64,000 nucleotides of DNA from Stemphylium vesicarium. Taxonomy: Eukaryota; Ascomycota; Dothideomycetes; Pleosporales; Pleosporaceae. This document shows, piece after piece, positions 1 through 11,062 of this stretch; positions within the stretch are counted from its first letter, which is position 1; the number at the start of each line of letters is the position of its first letter. Both the position numbers and the translations under genes were made by a program. The stretch covers positions 62,001 through 126,000 of the forward strand of contig QXCR01000042.1 in assembly GCA_004380135.1 (NCBI GenBank), read 5' to 3'. Below the pieces are notes generated by a model. It searched no databases and was not told the origin of the DNA. It worked only from the letters and a program-made list of their open reading frames with translations.

Positions 1-1063
1 AAGCGTGGCATTCTCGTAGCGACGGTCGTTGAGGGGAGGAGGGCAGCCGAGAGTTACTACAAAGAAGGTGGTGATACAAAGAAGGTGGTGATACAAAGGA
101 GGAAGAGAGATATAGCCTTCATGATTATACACAACTGTATCTCTATACCAGGTAGTGTAGGGAGGGGGAGAAGTGGAGGAGAAGGTTGGGGAGCTCATAT
201 ATACACACCCGAGGGGAGACGGTAGCTGATCGCTGATAGAGCATGGCCGTGAAGGAGGTGAGAATGGAGCAAGGTAAATGTATCCAGGTAAAGGTCCAGG
301 CAGGTGAGGTAGACGAGAGCACCCGAGGACGGTCAAGGTGAGCGAGCCCATGCTACCATATTCTGGATATACCCGTGGAGAGATTGCTTCGTCAAGGAGA
401 TGATTAGTTTGAACACGTTTTTGATCTGGCGCAATTAGACATTGCGGAATGGACGATGCGAATAAAAAGTGTTGAATTGGGATGTAGATATATCCGGATG
501 TATTGAGATATATGAACGAGTGATCCTAGATAAACGCACTGTCTTTGGCTACGAGTGGTGAGTTGAAATATCGACTATTGATGGAAGGTCATCTCAAAGC
601 GAGGCCTGAGTCGAGTTGTCAGCGACTTCGACTCCATAACATTGGTTGAGTCTCTTTCGAGTACTGAGGGCGCAACGACCCTGTGGGCTATGTTAGACTC
701 ATAAGATGATTCATGTATTTTTAGCAGAGTCAGAAAACCGAAAATGATGTGGCAATCCTTTACATTGGTGGTGAGATGAAGTGGCAACGGTGAGCGAGCA
801 CGCGGCGACCGTTCCCGAGCATTCCTTGGCATTCGACTAGCTTTGTCATCCACTAGCCTCCGCAGCGTCGCAGAGCTTCGCGCGCATCGCGACATTTTGC
901 ACCAACCGCGCGCGACAACCTCCGCTGTTCCCCATCGCCCGTACATTGCACCCACGAAACCACACCCCTTCCACCCCCTGCCCTCGCCTTCATCGCCGAC
1001 GCATCCACACACCAACACCATCACCACCACCACAGTTGTCGTCGCTGCGCAACAGCCGCAATC
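1..1063. other. intergenic left edge
   Basis: I see no gene here. The long antisense reading frame covering 575-1318 runs through the first exon of the next gene, has no family signature and is rejected. The stretch before the U2AF start (about 900-1060) is C-rich and T/G-poor, as is common just upstream of fungal start codons, and is probably its 5' untranslated leader. Confidence 0.6.
59..92. repeat. 17-bp tandem duplication
   Basis: The 17-mer acaaagaaggtggtgat occurs twice in direct succession, followed by a partial third copy. It lies in intergenic DNA and looks like a simple slippage duplication. Confidence 0.85.
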
Positions 1064-1758
1064 ATGGCCAACTACCTCGCCTCCATCTTCGGAACGGAGC
1101 AAGACAAAGTCAACTGCTCCTTCTACTACAAGATCGGCGCCTGCCGTCACGGCGACCGCTGCTCGAGAAAACACGTCAAGCCATCGTACTCGCAGACGAT
1201 TCTGCTGCCCAACCTGTACCAGAACCCGGCCTACGACCCCAAGAACAAGATGAACCCGCAGCAGATGCAGATGCACTTTGATGCCTTTTACGAGGACATT
1301 TGGTGCGAGCTGTGCCAATACGGACTAGTTGAAGAATTGGTAGTATGCGACAACAACAACGACCGTACGTTTTCTCTATTCCTTCTGTCAAACTTTAAAG
1401 ACTTGATGCTAACCTGCTTCTTTTCATAGATCTCATCGGCAACGTCTACGTCCGCTTCAAGTACGAGGAAGACGCGCAAAAAGCTTGTGACGCCCTCAAC
1501 AGCCGCTGGTACGCCGGCCGCCCCATCTACTGCGAACTCTCGCCCGTCACGGACTTCCGCGAAGCCTGCTGTCGCCTCAATAGCGGCGAGGGCTGTGTCC
1601 GCGGCGGCTTCTGCAACTTTATTCATCGCAAGGAACCCACCGCGGAGCTGGACAGGGAGCTCGACATGTGCACGCGCAAGTGGCTCAAGGAGCGTGGCCG
1701 CGATGCCAGGAGCATGAGCAGGAGTCCTACACCGCCAGCTACTAAGAGCAGGTTCTAG
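1064..1758 (+). CDS. U2AF1: U2AF small subunit (U2AF35/U2AF23), splicing factor
   Basis: Two exons, 1064-1364 and 1430-1758, encode about 209 residues, close to the S. pombe subunit. The intron has GTACGT, a TGCTAAC branch site and CATAG. The protein starts MANYLASIFGTEQDKVNCSF and has the family order: CCCH zinc finger (about 18-37), the U2AF-homology RRM with LIGNVYVRFKYEEDAQKA, then a second CCCH finger starting CCRLNSGEGC. By family knowledge it forms the nuclear U2AF heterodimer and contacts the 3' splice-site AG. The tail is a short SRSPTPP/KSRF stretch rather than a long RS domain, as is usual in fungi. Identification is secure; only the exact transcript ends are unknown. Confidence 0.95.
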
Positions 1759-2451
1759 GCGGATCAGGATCGTGTGGCTGAGGATTGGGAGTTGCCCATG
1801 AAGATCGCTGCTGAGGTGCTTGCGGAGGAGTGAGATGTGTTGTTGCCGCTTTGAGGCTTGAAGAGACAGCCATTGTGAAGATGGGTGGTATGCTAGGAGT
1901 TTATCAGGCGTTGAGGACATGCCCGCTTACTTTCGGACACGTTGGCTTTCGATAACACTTACACCAAACAGCGGGCATGGCGTTTTTATTTTCACGGTCG
2001 CAAAAAATTCATGTTTAGTTACTTATACATTAATCTTGAAGAGAGAGAAACGAGAACGATGTCAAACTTGTTTCCCTAGTCATGTGAACATGTGCTCACA
2101 AACGCGGTGCGAAGCACACATCAGCGTGATGTCTGAGCAGAGGAAAGCCATGGAGATGGAAATCAAAAAAAGAAAATAGAATCGGTATTTGTGGTCATGA
2201 AGGGACCTGGTATCATCTACGATAGGAAAACCCAAAAAGTGGTGGGCGAGTTCTGGAGTCGACACAGCACATCGCGGACGTCCTCTCATCTCATCTCTCC
2301 AGCTTTAAAAAAAAAACAGTTCCCAGAAAGGGACAAAACGCCAACCCAAGCCCCATAAACGCCTCCATCTACTCATCATAACCGCATCCCCCTCCTCTCA
2401 CTCCTCTCCCTCTTCTCCCTCACTCCCTCACTCCCTCACTCCCTCACTCCC
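1759..2451. other. intergenic between convergent genes
   Basis: This separates the U2AF gene from the oppositely oriented tail-anchored protein gene. It contains A/T-rich tracts (for example near 2160-2180 and 2306-2320) that could serve as poly(A) signals, and an octamer repeat at its right edge. I see no gene. Confidence 0.6.
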
Positions 2452-2454
2452 TCA
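2415..2454. repeat. octamer microsatellite (ctccctca)x5
   Basis: Five perfect copies of ctccctca run from 2415 to 2454. The last three bases are, on the minus strand, the TGA stop codon of the tail-anchored protein gene, so the array forms the start of its 3' untranslated region. Confidence 0.9.
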
Positions 2455-3210
2455 AATAATCCCATGCGCCTTCAACACCAAAACGGTAACCACAATGCCC
2501 GCAATCAACAGCAAAAACACGCTCCAAAAAGCCCAGCAAATCCACATCCTCTGCCTCTCCTTCTTCTTCTGGCGCGCAAGCCACGAGTCTCTGTGGTGGG
2601 GAGCGTCAGCCGATATTGTGGTTACGAATTTGAAGCGCGAGGCGGGGCGGCCTGAGAGCGGGGCTAGGGAGCGGGTGAGGGAGAGGGTGGAGAGGTTTGG
2701 TGTGCGGAAGAAGGAGCGGGAAGGGGGGAGGGGTTCTATTTCTATTTGTGGTGGTGTAGAAGGTGGGTGCGAGGTGCGGGAGGGATGAGGATCCGAGATA
2801 TCCGGTCTAAGAAGGGGTTTCGTAGAAGAAGTCTTCTGCAGTGCGGATTCTGGACGCTGCTTCTTCTCCTTCTTCTTCGAGCTCTTGTTTGCCTCGCTCC
2901 CCGCATCCCACACCGCCTTGTCTGAGGCTGACAATGGCGACAGCGGGGATAGTGGCGACGACACGATACACGACGAGCGCAGCGAGCCCAGCTGCACCAT
3001 GGGCGGGTAGCCAATCGCGGGTAGAGACCACGACGACGAGAGCTTGGTTTGGGAAGTGGGGGATCCGAGAGGCGAGGGTGCAGGGGAGGAAAGGGAACTG
3101 CTTGTGACGTACGGGTTCTTGGTGTCTTGCGCCGTCATGATTTCCTTCTCCAGATCGTCTTGGTGCACGGCTACGCTGAAGCGCTTCCAGAATTGCGGGT
3201 CGCGGATCAT
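2452..3210 (-). CDS. tail-anchored Ser/Pro-rich hypothetical protein
   Basis: Unspliced frame of 252 residues from the ATG at 3210. The frame stays open upstream for about 92 codons but offers no ATG, so I start at MIRDPQFWKRFSVAVH, whose DPQFWKRFS-like opening I associate with a class of fungal membrane proteins. The middle is low-complexity and rich in Ser and Pro with a basic KKKEKKQR patch. The end carries QKKKERQR followed by about 20 hydrophobic residues (CWAFWSVFLLLIAGIVVTVL) and a tiny tail, which suggests a C-terminal anchor with the bulk in the cytosol. No enzymatic motif is visible and I do not know its function. A spliced upstream exon is possible. Confidence 0.7.
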   Translation of the reverse strand: MIRDPQFWKRFSVAVHQDDLEKEIMTAQDTKNPYVTSSSLSSPAPSPLGSPTSQTKLSSSWSLPAIGYPPMVQLGSLRSSCIVSSPLSPLSPLSASDKAVWDAGSEANKSSKKKEKKQRPESALQKTSSTKPLLRPDISDPHPSRTSHPPSTPPQIEIEPLPPSRSFFRTPNLSTLSLTRSLAPLSGRPASRFKFVTTISADAPHHRDSWLARQKKKERQRMWICWAFWSVFLLLIAGIVVTVLVLKAHGII

Positions 3211-4658
3211 TTTGTGCGGTTGGGTTGCGGTGACGGTGGGTGTAAGGTACGTGGGGGTGGTTCGTGGGGCGACGGTTTGAGGTGAGGACCGTGTGTGAGG
3301 AAAGAGCGAGGTGCTACTAGTTTGGTGGTTGGACGTCGAACATGCAGCGGCGGTGGTAAAAGACTGTAATAACCTCTTGAGGCCGTGGTGGGAAATCTTA
3401 TTTGAGTCGCGGGGTGTTGGTGAAACTCGACTGGATGGGGTGCCGGATTGAGAAGGCCTGGCGATGTCGTGTGTATCACCAGCCAAAGTGGGAGAAGCAG
3501 GCGAAAAAAACAGCGGGCGCAGTTGGGTTCTATATCATCGAGGCCTCGAAACCCTCAAGTAGCACAGGAGGATACGACGGCGGATATAGCTTATGTGTGA
3601 CGACGCTGACTGTGGAATGTCGCACTGCAACACGCGAAATTTGTTGTGGAGAAGCAGATTGGTGAGGGACTAAACAGCCCAGGAACCCGCTGCGTGACAC
3701 CGTCTGGCAGATGGGAAAACCGCAGCAGCGAAGCTCAATATAGTTCAAAGTGAATTTGACGTAGTAAAGAAAGGAGAGACGATAGTTGGAACGTGTGCAG
3801 CACTTCAAGGCGCGAATGTGAAGGAAAGTGGTGAACAAACGAGCGAGATCAGATCCAGGATAACTACTATACTTAACACTGGGACGCCCACCGGTGTCTC
3901 AAATCATAGGCAGCGGCACTTTGTCCCTTTCTGATGTAACATGGCACGTCTAGACACTTTGTCCAGGTGTCAAACCAGGCCTTGTATATTATCGTGAGAG
4001 GGGGGGCAACCAGAGTGTTGGTTCTCGTGCGTTTCGACGTTCGGTGTGGGCCTTGGGGTCTGGCCAATGGGAGGCTGCCGGGCGTTGGGGGATCCTAGAA
4101 GGACATCAGGCAGGACACATGGCGGTAAGGCGCGGGAGATTGCTCCAGAGGCCTCTGAGACGAGTGATTGGTAGTGCGATGGGGCGATTTAATTGTCGCG
4201 CAGTGCGGCTCTCTAGGGCTGAGGCTGGCGAGGTACAAAGGGGAGCTGAATATGCTTCTGAAATGGCGTCCTCAGCTGTTGCCGTCAGCGCACCCCAGAA
4301 CCAGCCCTCCATCACCCATAGACGGAACCCGGACACAGCCATCGTTGCCGACGCCGTCAAGATGCAAATACCGTGTCTGATGAGGCATGCCCGGGTTTGA
4401 AACAGGCCGCTGAGGCAAAACAAACCATGACAGATGGGCAAGCGTACGACCCTGCGCAAGCCTCAGCGCGGTCCCACCCGCTGTCTCTGCCTCCGCGTCG
4501 TTCTACTTTCCCTAGGGCTCACCGGAGGCCTTCTTGGGCGCTGTCCCCAGCATCCCTGCCTTTCATCCTCCAAGCCTGCTATTTCATCCTTGTACAACCG
4601 CGCGTTTGTTTACTTCCAAGATCCTCAGTTTTACCCGGGTCGTCAACGTGACGCAGAG
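3211..4658. other. intergenic, divergent promoters
   Basis: This region lies between the divergently read tail-anchored gene and the DUF3605 gene. Its first part continues, without an ATG, the reading frame of the left gene. Bases 4434-4658 are open in frame with the right gene but are C/T-rich and unlike protein, so I read them as its 5' leader. Nothing else is recognisable. Confidence 0.5.
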
Positions 4659-5435
4659 ATGCCACATGAAGAACTGCCGTTTTGGCTCGTCAATGTGCCG
4701 CGCGACCAGTGGCCGAGCGAGTGTCCGGAATCGTTGAGAGACTGCAGTGAGAAGGATAAGCGAATCATCGGGACTCCGGATGAGGAGTACAGCGTGTTGA
4801 CGTGGGACGAGGTGCGGGAGATTGTCAGTACGGTTGATGCTCCATGTCAGATAAGCGAAGAACATACTAATGGTCCTTGTCTAGACAGCAACCGCGTCGA
4901 CAAGTTCCATCGCCTACCGAGCGAGCTGCGAAGGTATCGGCAGTTTACGCATCGGTTGGAAAAAGACTATGGCAGTATCATGAACTTCATAGTCAATGAG
5001 CGGCTAAAGTGGGAGAGCATGGAGCCCAAAGGCGAGCCTTTCCAGTTCGATGGTAAATGACCGGTTTTCCTTTCTCGCTTGGCTGTACTCGACGTCTAAC
5101 CATGTTCAGACGATATCACGATCCTGTACAACGACTGGCCCTACGGTATCGACGCAGACATTGTGCACCTCGTCGTCTGGACCAAGTTTGAGCTCGAAGA
5201 CGATCCAGAGACGGGCCTGTCTACCGACGCGTCGCAGAAGCAGATTCATGAATATGTTCAGAAGACGTTTGGGTCTAGGGTCAAGGAGCTAGTCTGGTTC
5301 AAGAATTGGAAGAGCTTGAAGAGCGTGCATGCGGTAGAGCATTTTCACGTGATGCTGTACAAGCCAGATGCGGAGTTTTTGAACCACATTACGAATGGCG
5401 ATGTGCCGATGACAGAGAAGTTTGTGAATGGATAA
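4659..5435 (+). CDS. DUF3605 protein (GlcNAc-induced protein 1-like)
   Basis: Three exons (4659-4827, 4885-5052, 5110-5435) encode about 220 residues. The first intron, 57 nt, is in frame and hides inside a longer reading frame; GTACGG, TACTAAT and CTAG mark it, and removing it gives the family-like stretch EIVNSNRVDKF. The second intron is also 57 nt. Family features seen are LPFWLVNVPRDQWPSECP, LPSELRRYRQF, DYGSIMNFIVNERL, YNDWPYGID and VWTKFELEDD. DUF3605 includes Candida proteins induced by N-acetylglucosamine; the biochemical role is not known to me. The ATG at 4659 is chosen because homology-like sequence starts there; an in-frame ATG at 4434 would add 75 residues of unlikely sequence. 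Confidence 0.85.
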
Positions 5436-6466
5436 GTAATCGGCTATTCAATAGTAGAGGTGCGGTCATTTTATTTAATATCGCGTTATAGACATGGTTT
5501 GGAGTTGGTCGGGCGGGTTTGAGGTGCATTATCGTGGCTGTCACTATCGATATTGAATACAGGCCGAGCGCGTGTCTACAGCCTTGTTTTGCCACGTCCG
5601 AGCGACCGATGCACGCGTTCCCCTGAAGATCACCTGGCTGTTGGGACTGGTCAATTGATTGGATGAGCTACATCCAGCCTTGGAGGCGGCGCGGCCTATG
5701 CAATTTCTGACGGGCACGTCATGCACATGTGGCGGTACATTACGTGGCGCATGGCATGTGGCGTAGGCGTGGGAAATATCTCTGCCGCCGCTAACAAGTA
5801 TCCCCAAAACTAAGATTGTTTTTATCCAAGTACGCTGAGCTGGTCAGGTGGCCTACGCCTCAAAACAGCATCGGACAATACTAGGCGCATGCCGCATGCA
5901 GCTCCCCTTGCTGAGTGGTCGCGTACGGTCGAATTGCATCGAGTTCCCTGAGCCGGGGAGCCAAAGCGCGGTGAGTGTTGTCGGGATTAGCGTTGTCAAA
6001 AAAGTCGCGGAACGGAGCACGCACCCTGTCGCAGGGGGCTCTCCTCCACAATTCAGACGATAGCGACTTTGTCTTGCACGCACGAGCGCCTGCTCCCCTC
6101 TCCCAGTCACTTTTCTTTTCGGCATCTGTGTTTTTCAGCCGTGCCGCGCCAATTGCGGGAGTCGGACATCGCTCAGACAGATAGTTTGGCGCCTGGTCGG
6201 TATATTTCCTACTCGTCGGTACATTTCGCAACGGCAGCAGTAGTTCGAGTCGAGCACACGAGGTACGGCCCAGGATATTCACGCCGCAGACAACAGCCAG
6301 TACTGACATGGAAAAGGCCGACTTCTCATACTTCCCGCGGTAGTCGACTGTTAATTCCCCCGCACACTTCGCACAGCCACTCCTACGCGTCAGCCCATGC
6401 GAACAACCTTCTAGAGAGCCCCGCAACCCTCTCCCACTGAATCAACTTCAGTGGTAACCTGTCAAG
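5436..6466. other. intergenic, HMGR upstream region
   Basis: About 1 kb between the DUF3605 stop and the HMG-CoA reductase start. The last 100-150 bases are rich in C and A and look like an untranslated leader. Several frames are open by chance (for example 6069-6440) but none carries protein-like composition. I did not find a convincing sterol regulatory element by eye. Confidence 0.5.
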
Positions 6467-9400
6467 ATGCTCGGCTACCTTACCAGCCGCTGGCAAGCCA
6501 CGGGCGACCAAAAGAAGACCAGTCCCACTTGGTTCGACCGCCACTTCTCCCCGATTCTGCTCTCTGTCGCGAAGAAAGCATGCACCCACCCAATCCACAC
6601 CATTGTCACAATCGCATTCGTCGCCAGCTACTCATACTTGGGTGTGCTCGACCGAGGCCTTCTGGAGAGCGGCATAGAGGAGGCCTCTAGCCGCGTCGAC
6701 TTCCAGACCCTTTTGGCCGGCAGCAAGAGACTGAGAATAGGAGAGGAGACATCATGGCAATGGGAGGCTGAAGAGACACAAGGCAGCCTGACCCAGGCAA
6801 AGCCCACCGCACAGGAAATCGCCCTCGTTACCCTCGTCTTCCCTGAATCCAGCATCATCAACTCGGCCCCTTCGCAGCAATCTGTCCCCCACAATGTGTC
6901 CGCCGAGCTCCTTCCCAGCTCATCCAGCTCCTGGTCCACCCTCTCGCACGACACTTCGCTCGCATTCTCCGTCCCATACACCGAGGCTGCCGACTTTCTC
7001 GAGGCCATGCAGGAACTCGCTGCCCCAGAAGATGCCACACAAGCGCAGGGCTCCGAGACCGAAGGCACACGCGAAGAGAAGATGTGGATGATGCGGGCGT
7101 CTAAGAACGGCAGTGCTTCTTCTGGAATTCGCAACTGGGTCGTTGAATCCTGGACGTCGTTCGTTGATCTGCTCAAGGTACGTTAGACCCCACACATGCT
7201 ATGTACCCCTCTGCTAACACCTACTGCAGAACGCTGAAACTGGCGACATCGTCATCATGGCTCTGGGCTACCTTGCCATGCATCTGACTTTTGTCTCCCT
7301 GTTCCTCGCCATGAGGCGACTGGGTTCCAACTTCTGGCTGGCTACTGCTGTCCTTTTGCAATCTGCCTTTGCCTTCCTCTTTGGTCTCGCTGTGACAACC
7401 TACCTCGGCGTTCCCATCAACCTGATTCTCCTCTCTGAAGGCCTTCCATTCCTGGTTGTCATAATTGGATTCGAGAAGCCCATTGTCCTGACCAAGGCTG
7501 TGCTGTCTGCCTCTTTGGACGGTCGACGAGCGGCCGAGGAGAAGCGAGGCGAGCCCATAACCATTCAGTCCGCCGTGCAGACCGCTATCAAGAAGACTGG
7601 CTTCGAAATTGTCCGCGACTATTTCTTCGAAATTCTGATCCTCGTCGCGGGCGCCATGTCTGGAATCCAGGGTGGTCTACGTCAATTCTGCTTCCTTGGT
7701 GCCTGGATCCTCTTCTTCGACGCCCTCATGCTTCTGACCTTCTACACTGCCATTCTCACAATCAAGCTGGAGATCAACCGTATCAAGCGTCACGTCGCTC
7801 TCCGCCGCGCTCTTGAGGACGACGGTGTCGACGGCAAGGTCGCCGAGAACGTTGCTCGCAACAACGACTGGCCCAATGCCCGCGATGTCCAGGTCGGCAA
7901 CCACACCACCACTGTCTTTGGAAAGAAGATTACCGTGCCCAAGTTCAAGATTCTCATGGTTGCTGGCTTTGTTCTGGTCAACGTTCTCAACGTTGTCACC
8001 CTCAGGTTCGGCCTTTCATCGAGCAAGGCCGCTCATGTATCTGGCGTTGGTGCTACCCCTCCTCTGGACCCATTCAAGGTTGCCGGAAGCGGACTGGATC
8101 ACATCTACGAGCAAGCCAAGGCCACCGCCACATCGACTATCGTTACTATCCTGATGCCAATCAAGTACGAGCTTGAGTTCCCATCAATCCACTACGCCGA
8201 GCCTTCCCTCACTGAACCCGAGTATGCTTTTGGTAACAACATCAGCACTCACATTGTCGATGGCGTCTTGAAGAGCCTGGAAGATCCGTTCTTAAGCAAG
8301 TGGATTGTGCTCGCGCTTGTCATGAGCGTCGTTCTGAACGGTTACCTCTTCAACGCCGCCCGCTGGACCATCAAAGAGCCGCACCAGCCGCTTGAACCCC
8401 CCGCTCCGTCAGAGGTCCAGGATGGTGCCCCTACCGTTCCTGGAACTCCCCGTATCCCGTCTATGCACATGCCCACACCGCCTCGCACACCTGGTCCTGA
8501 AGACCAGAATGGTCGTCTACAACCACTCACCCAGGTTCAGTCAAAGCCCCAGCTTGAGATCCCAGCAGGCCCATCCGAAGAGCAACAACGTCAGCCCAAC
8601 CGCCCATATGAAATCCTTGAGCAAATGATCAAGGACAAGCAAGCCCCCAAGATGACCGACGAGGAGCTCATCGAGATGTCGCTCAAGGGAAAGATTCCAG
8701 GTTACGCTTTGGAAAAGACGCTTGGTGACAAGACCCGTGCTGTCAAGATTCGCCGTGGTCTCGTCTCAAGAACACATGCTACACGGGAAACCTCGACACT
8801 ATTGGAACGCTCCCTTTTGCCATACAAAGATTACAATTACGATCTCGTACACGGCGCATGCTGTGAAAACGTCGTTGGTTACCTTCCCCTTCCTCTTGGT
8901 GTCGCCGGACCGATCTTGGTCGATGGCCAGAACTACTTCCTCCCTATGGCTACTACTGAAGGTGTCCTTGTTGCTTCGACCTCGCGTGGTGCCAAGGCTA
9001 TCAACGCTGGCGGCGGTGCTGTCACTGTTGTCACCGGCGATGGCATGACGCGCGGTCCTTGTATCGGATTTGACAGTCTCACCCGCGCTGGTGCCGCAAA
9101 GATCTGGCTTGACTCTGAAGAAGGCCAGAGAACCATGAAGGACGCTTTCAACTCGACATCTCGTTTCGCGAGGCTGCAGTCAATGAAGTCTGCCATCGCT
9201 GGTACCAACATCTATGTTCGCTTCAGGGCCACTACTGGCGATGCCATGGGTATGAACATGATTTCCAAGGGTGTCGAACACGCTCTTACCGTCATGGCTT
9301 CCGACTGCGGCTTCGACGACATGCGTGTCGTCACTGTATCTGGAAACTACTGTACCGACAAGAAGTCAGCTGCGATCAATTGGATCGATGGTCGTGGCAA

Positions 9401-10094
9401 GGGTGTAGTCGCCGAAGCCATGATCCCCGGCTCAGTCGTCAAGTCCGTCCTCAAGTGCGAGGTCGAAGATCTCGTCCAAATGAACATCTCCAAGAACCTG
9501 ATCGGCTCAGCCATGGCCGGCGCAATGGGTGGCTTCAACGCCCACGCCGCCAACATCGTCGCCGCCATCTTCCTAGCCACAGGTCAAGATCCCGCCCAAG
9601 TTGTTGAAAGCGCAAACTGCATCACCATCATGCACAAGTAAGTTCCCCTCCCCTTCCACCTTACCCATCCCCCCATCTACTCCTCCTCTTCCAGCGATAA
9701 ACTAACCTCCTTTAGTGTAAACGGCAACCTCCAAATCTCCGTCTCCATGCCCTCAATCGAAGTCGGCACAATCGGCGGCGGCACAATCCTCGAGCCCCAA
9801 TCCGCAATGCTAGACCTCCTCGGCGTCCGCGGCGCTCATCCTACCTCCCCGGGTGACAACGCCCGCCAACTCGCCCGCGTCATCGCCGCCGGTGTGCTAG
9901 CCGGTGAACTCTCCCTCAACAGCGCCCTGTGTGCCGGCCACCTCGTCAAGGCTCACATGGCCCACAATAGGAGTAATGTTCCTTCTAGAGCGCCCACTCC
10001 CGCTCCCGCTACCCCGAGTAATGGGTCCATGACCCCCGTCTCGGGGGCTGCCGCGCTGGGACCGCTTACAGCTGGGCCTGCGCCTAGACGGTAG
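6467..10094 (+). CDS. hmg1: 3-hydroxy-3-methylglutaryl-CoA reductase
   Basis: Three exons (6467-7177, 7230-9637, 9716-10094) encode about 1165 residues. It makes mevalonate from HMG-CoA with NADPH, the committed step to sterols and isoprenoids, in the ER membrane. The N-terminal half is membrane-bound; about residues 240-460 contain several hydrophobic spans with a sterol-sensing-like region (GYLAMHLTFVSLFLAMRRLG, LLSEGLPFLVVIIGF). A Pro-rich linker follows. The catalytic half has ENVVGYLPLPLGVAGPI (about 784), the glutamate motif TTEG (about 813), DAMGMNM, the lysine in TDKKSAA (about 947), the aspartate in GQDPAQV (about 1022), GTIGGGT and the C-terminal histidines of HMAHNRS (about 1120). 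All catalytic residues I can check are present. A Ser/Pro/Thr-rich tail of about 40 residues follows. Confidence 0.97.
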
Positions 10095-11062
10095 ATGGAT
10101 CTGTCTTCTTGCTTGGGGTGGGCGTACAAGGGGGGGCAGGTATTGATTGGGGGGGTGGGTTAGATGGCATGGATGGGAATATACCTGGACCTTGACGACT
10201 TCCATGTGTATAGATTATACCCTCGGTTCTTTTGAGTGGTGTGGTATATGCATGTATGCGAGGAACGACCCCCCTCATGCTTCTTACCATTTTTTGGCAG
10301 TAAAGATTTTAGAGTTTTTTTTCTTCTTCTGCTTTCTTCTGAAGGTCATGTAGCTAGGGCACACATATAGTCACTGACGCAGATACAACATCATAATAAT
10401 CCCCAATTCGATGCAACTTCAACATGTACTTCACTTGGAATGCGTCAACTTTCTTCTTCGCTTGATATGTCACGAGAGGATGTACATAGAGTGAGTATCA
10501 AAACCAAGAAATAATAGTCCTGAGCCGACAGAGCCTTCTGTCAGTCTCCAATAAGGTCGTTGGAAAGGTAATAACACGTATACCCGACGGAGCTCATGGG
10601 CGTTTCAAGCCTCGCGGCTCGGGTCCCCTGATACGTCTCTGCTCTTTGCCGTCTTCTTCTCCTGTGAGACTTAAGAACAAACACATCTTCGAACAAGTAT
10701 GTTTTCAAACTTATCATTGATGCTACCTAGGCAAACATATACCATGTAACTGCATGACTTTACATGATCAATCCCACTCCTCTCACGCCAGGGAAGGAAA
10801 AAAAAGTGTGCACAAAGGCGACATCCCTTATCTTCTTATCCGTCATCGTATGTCCCGGGGAAAAGGGTAGCGACCATACACTATGCCATGAGAGGAGACA
10901 TAACTCGAATACATGTACCATAACCAAAATTCGTAAGCCGGGGGTGAGGAGAGGAAAGGAGTGACAAAAGAAATTACAAAACACAAAACGCCGTCGTGAC
11001 ATTCTGACCATCTAATCACCAAAGCGCGACTCTCACCAATCTTTCGCGAGCGATGATGGTTG
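10095..11062. other. intergenic between convergent genes
   Basis: Bases between the stop codons of HMG-CoA reductase and the kinase. T-rich (10310-10335) and A-rich (10798-10806) tracts fit two facing 3' ends. I see no gene. Confidence 0.6.

Noticed and set aside
575..1318. 247-codon minus-strand frame over the U2AF first exon
   Set aside because: It is the shadow of a confidently identified coding exon and has no domain.
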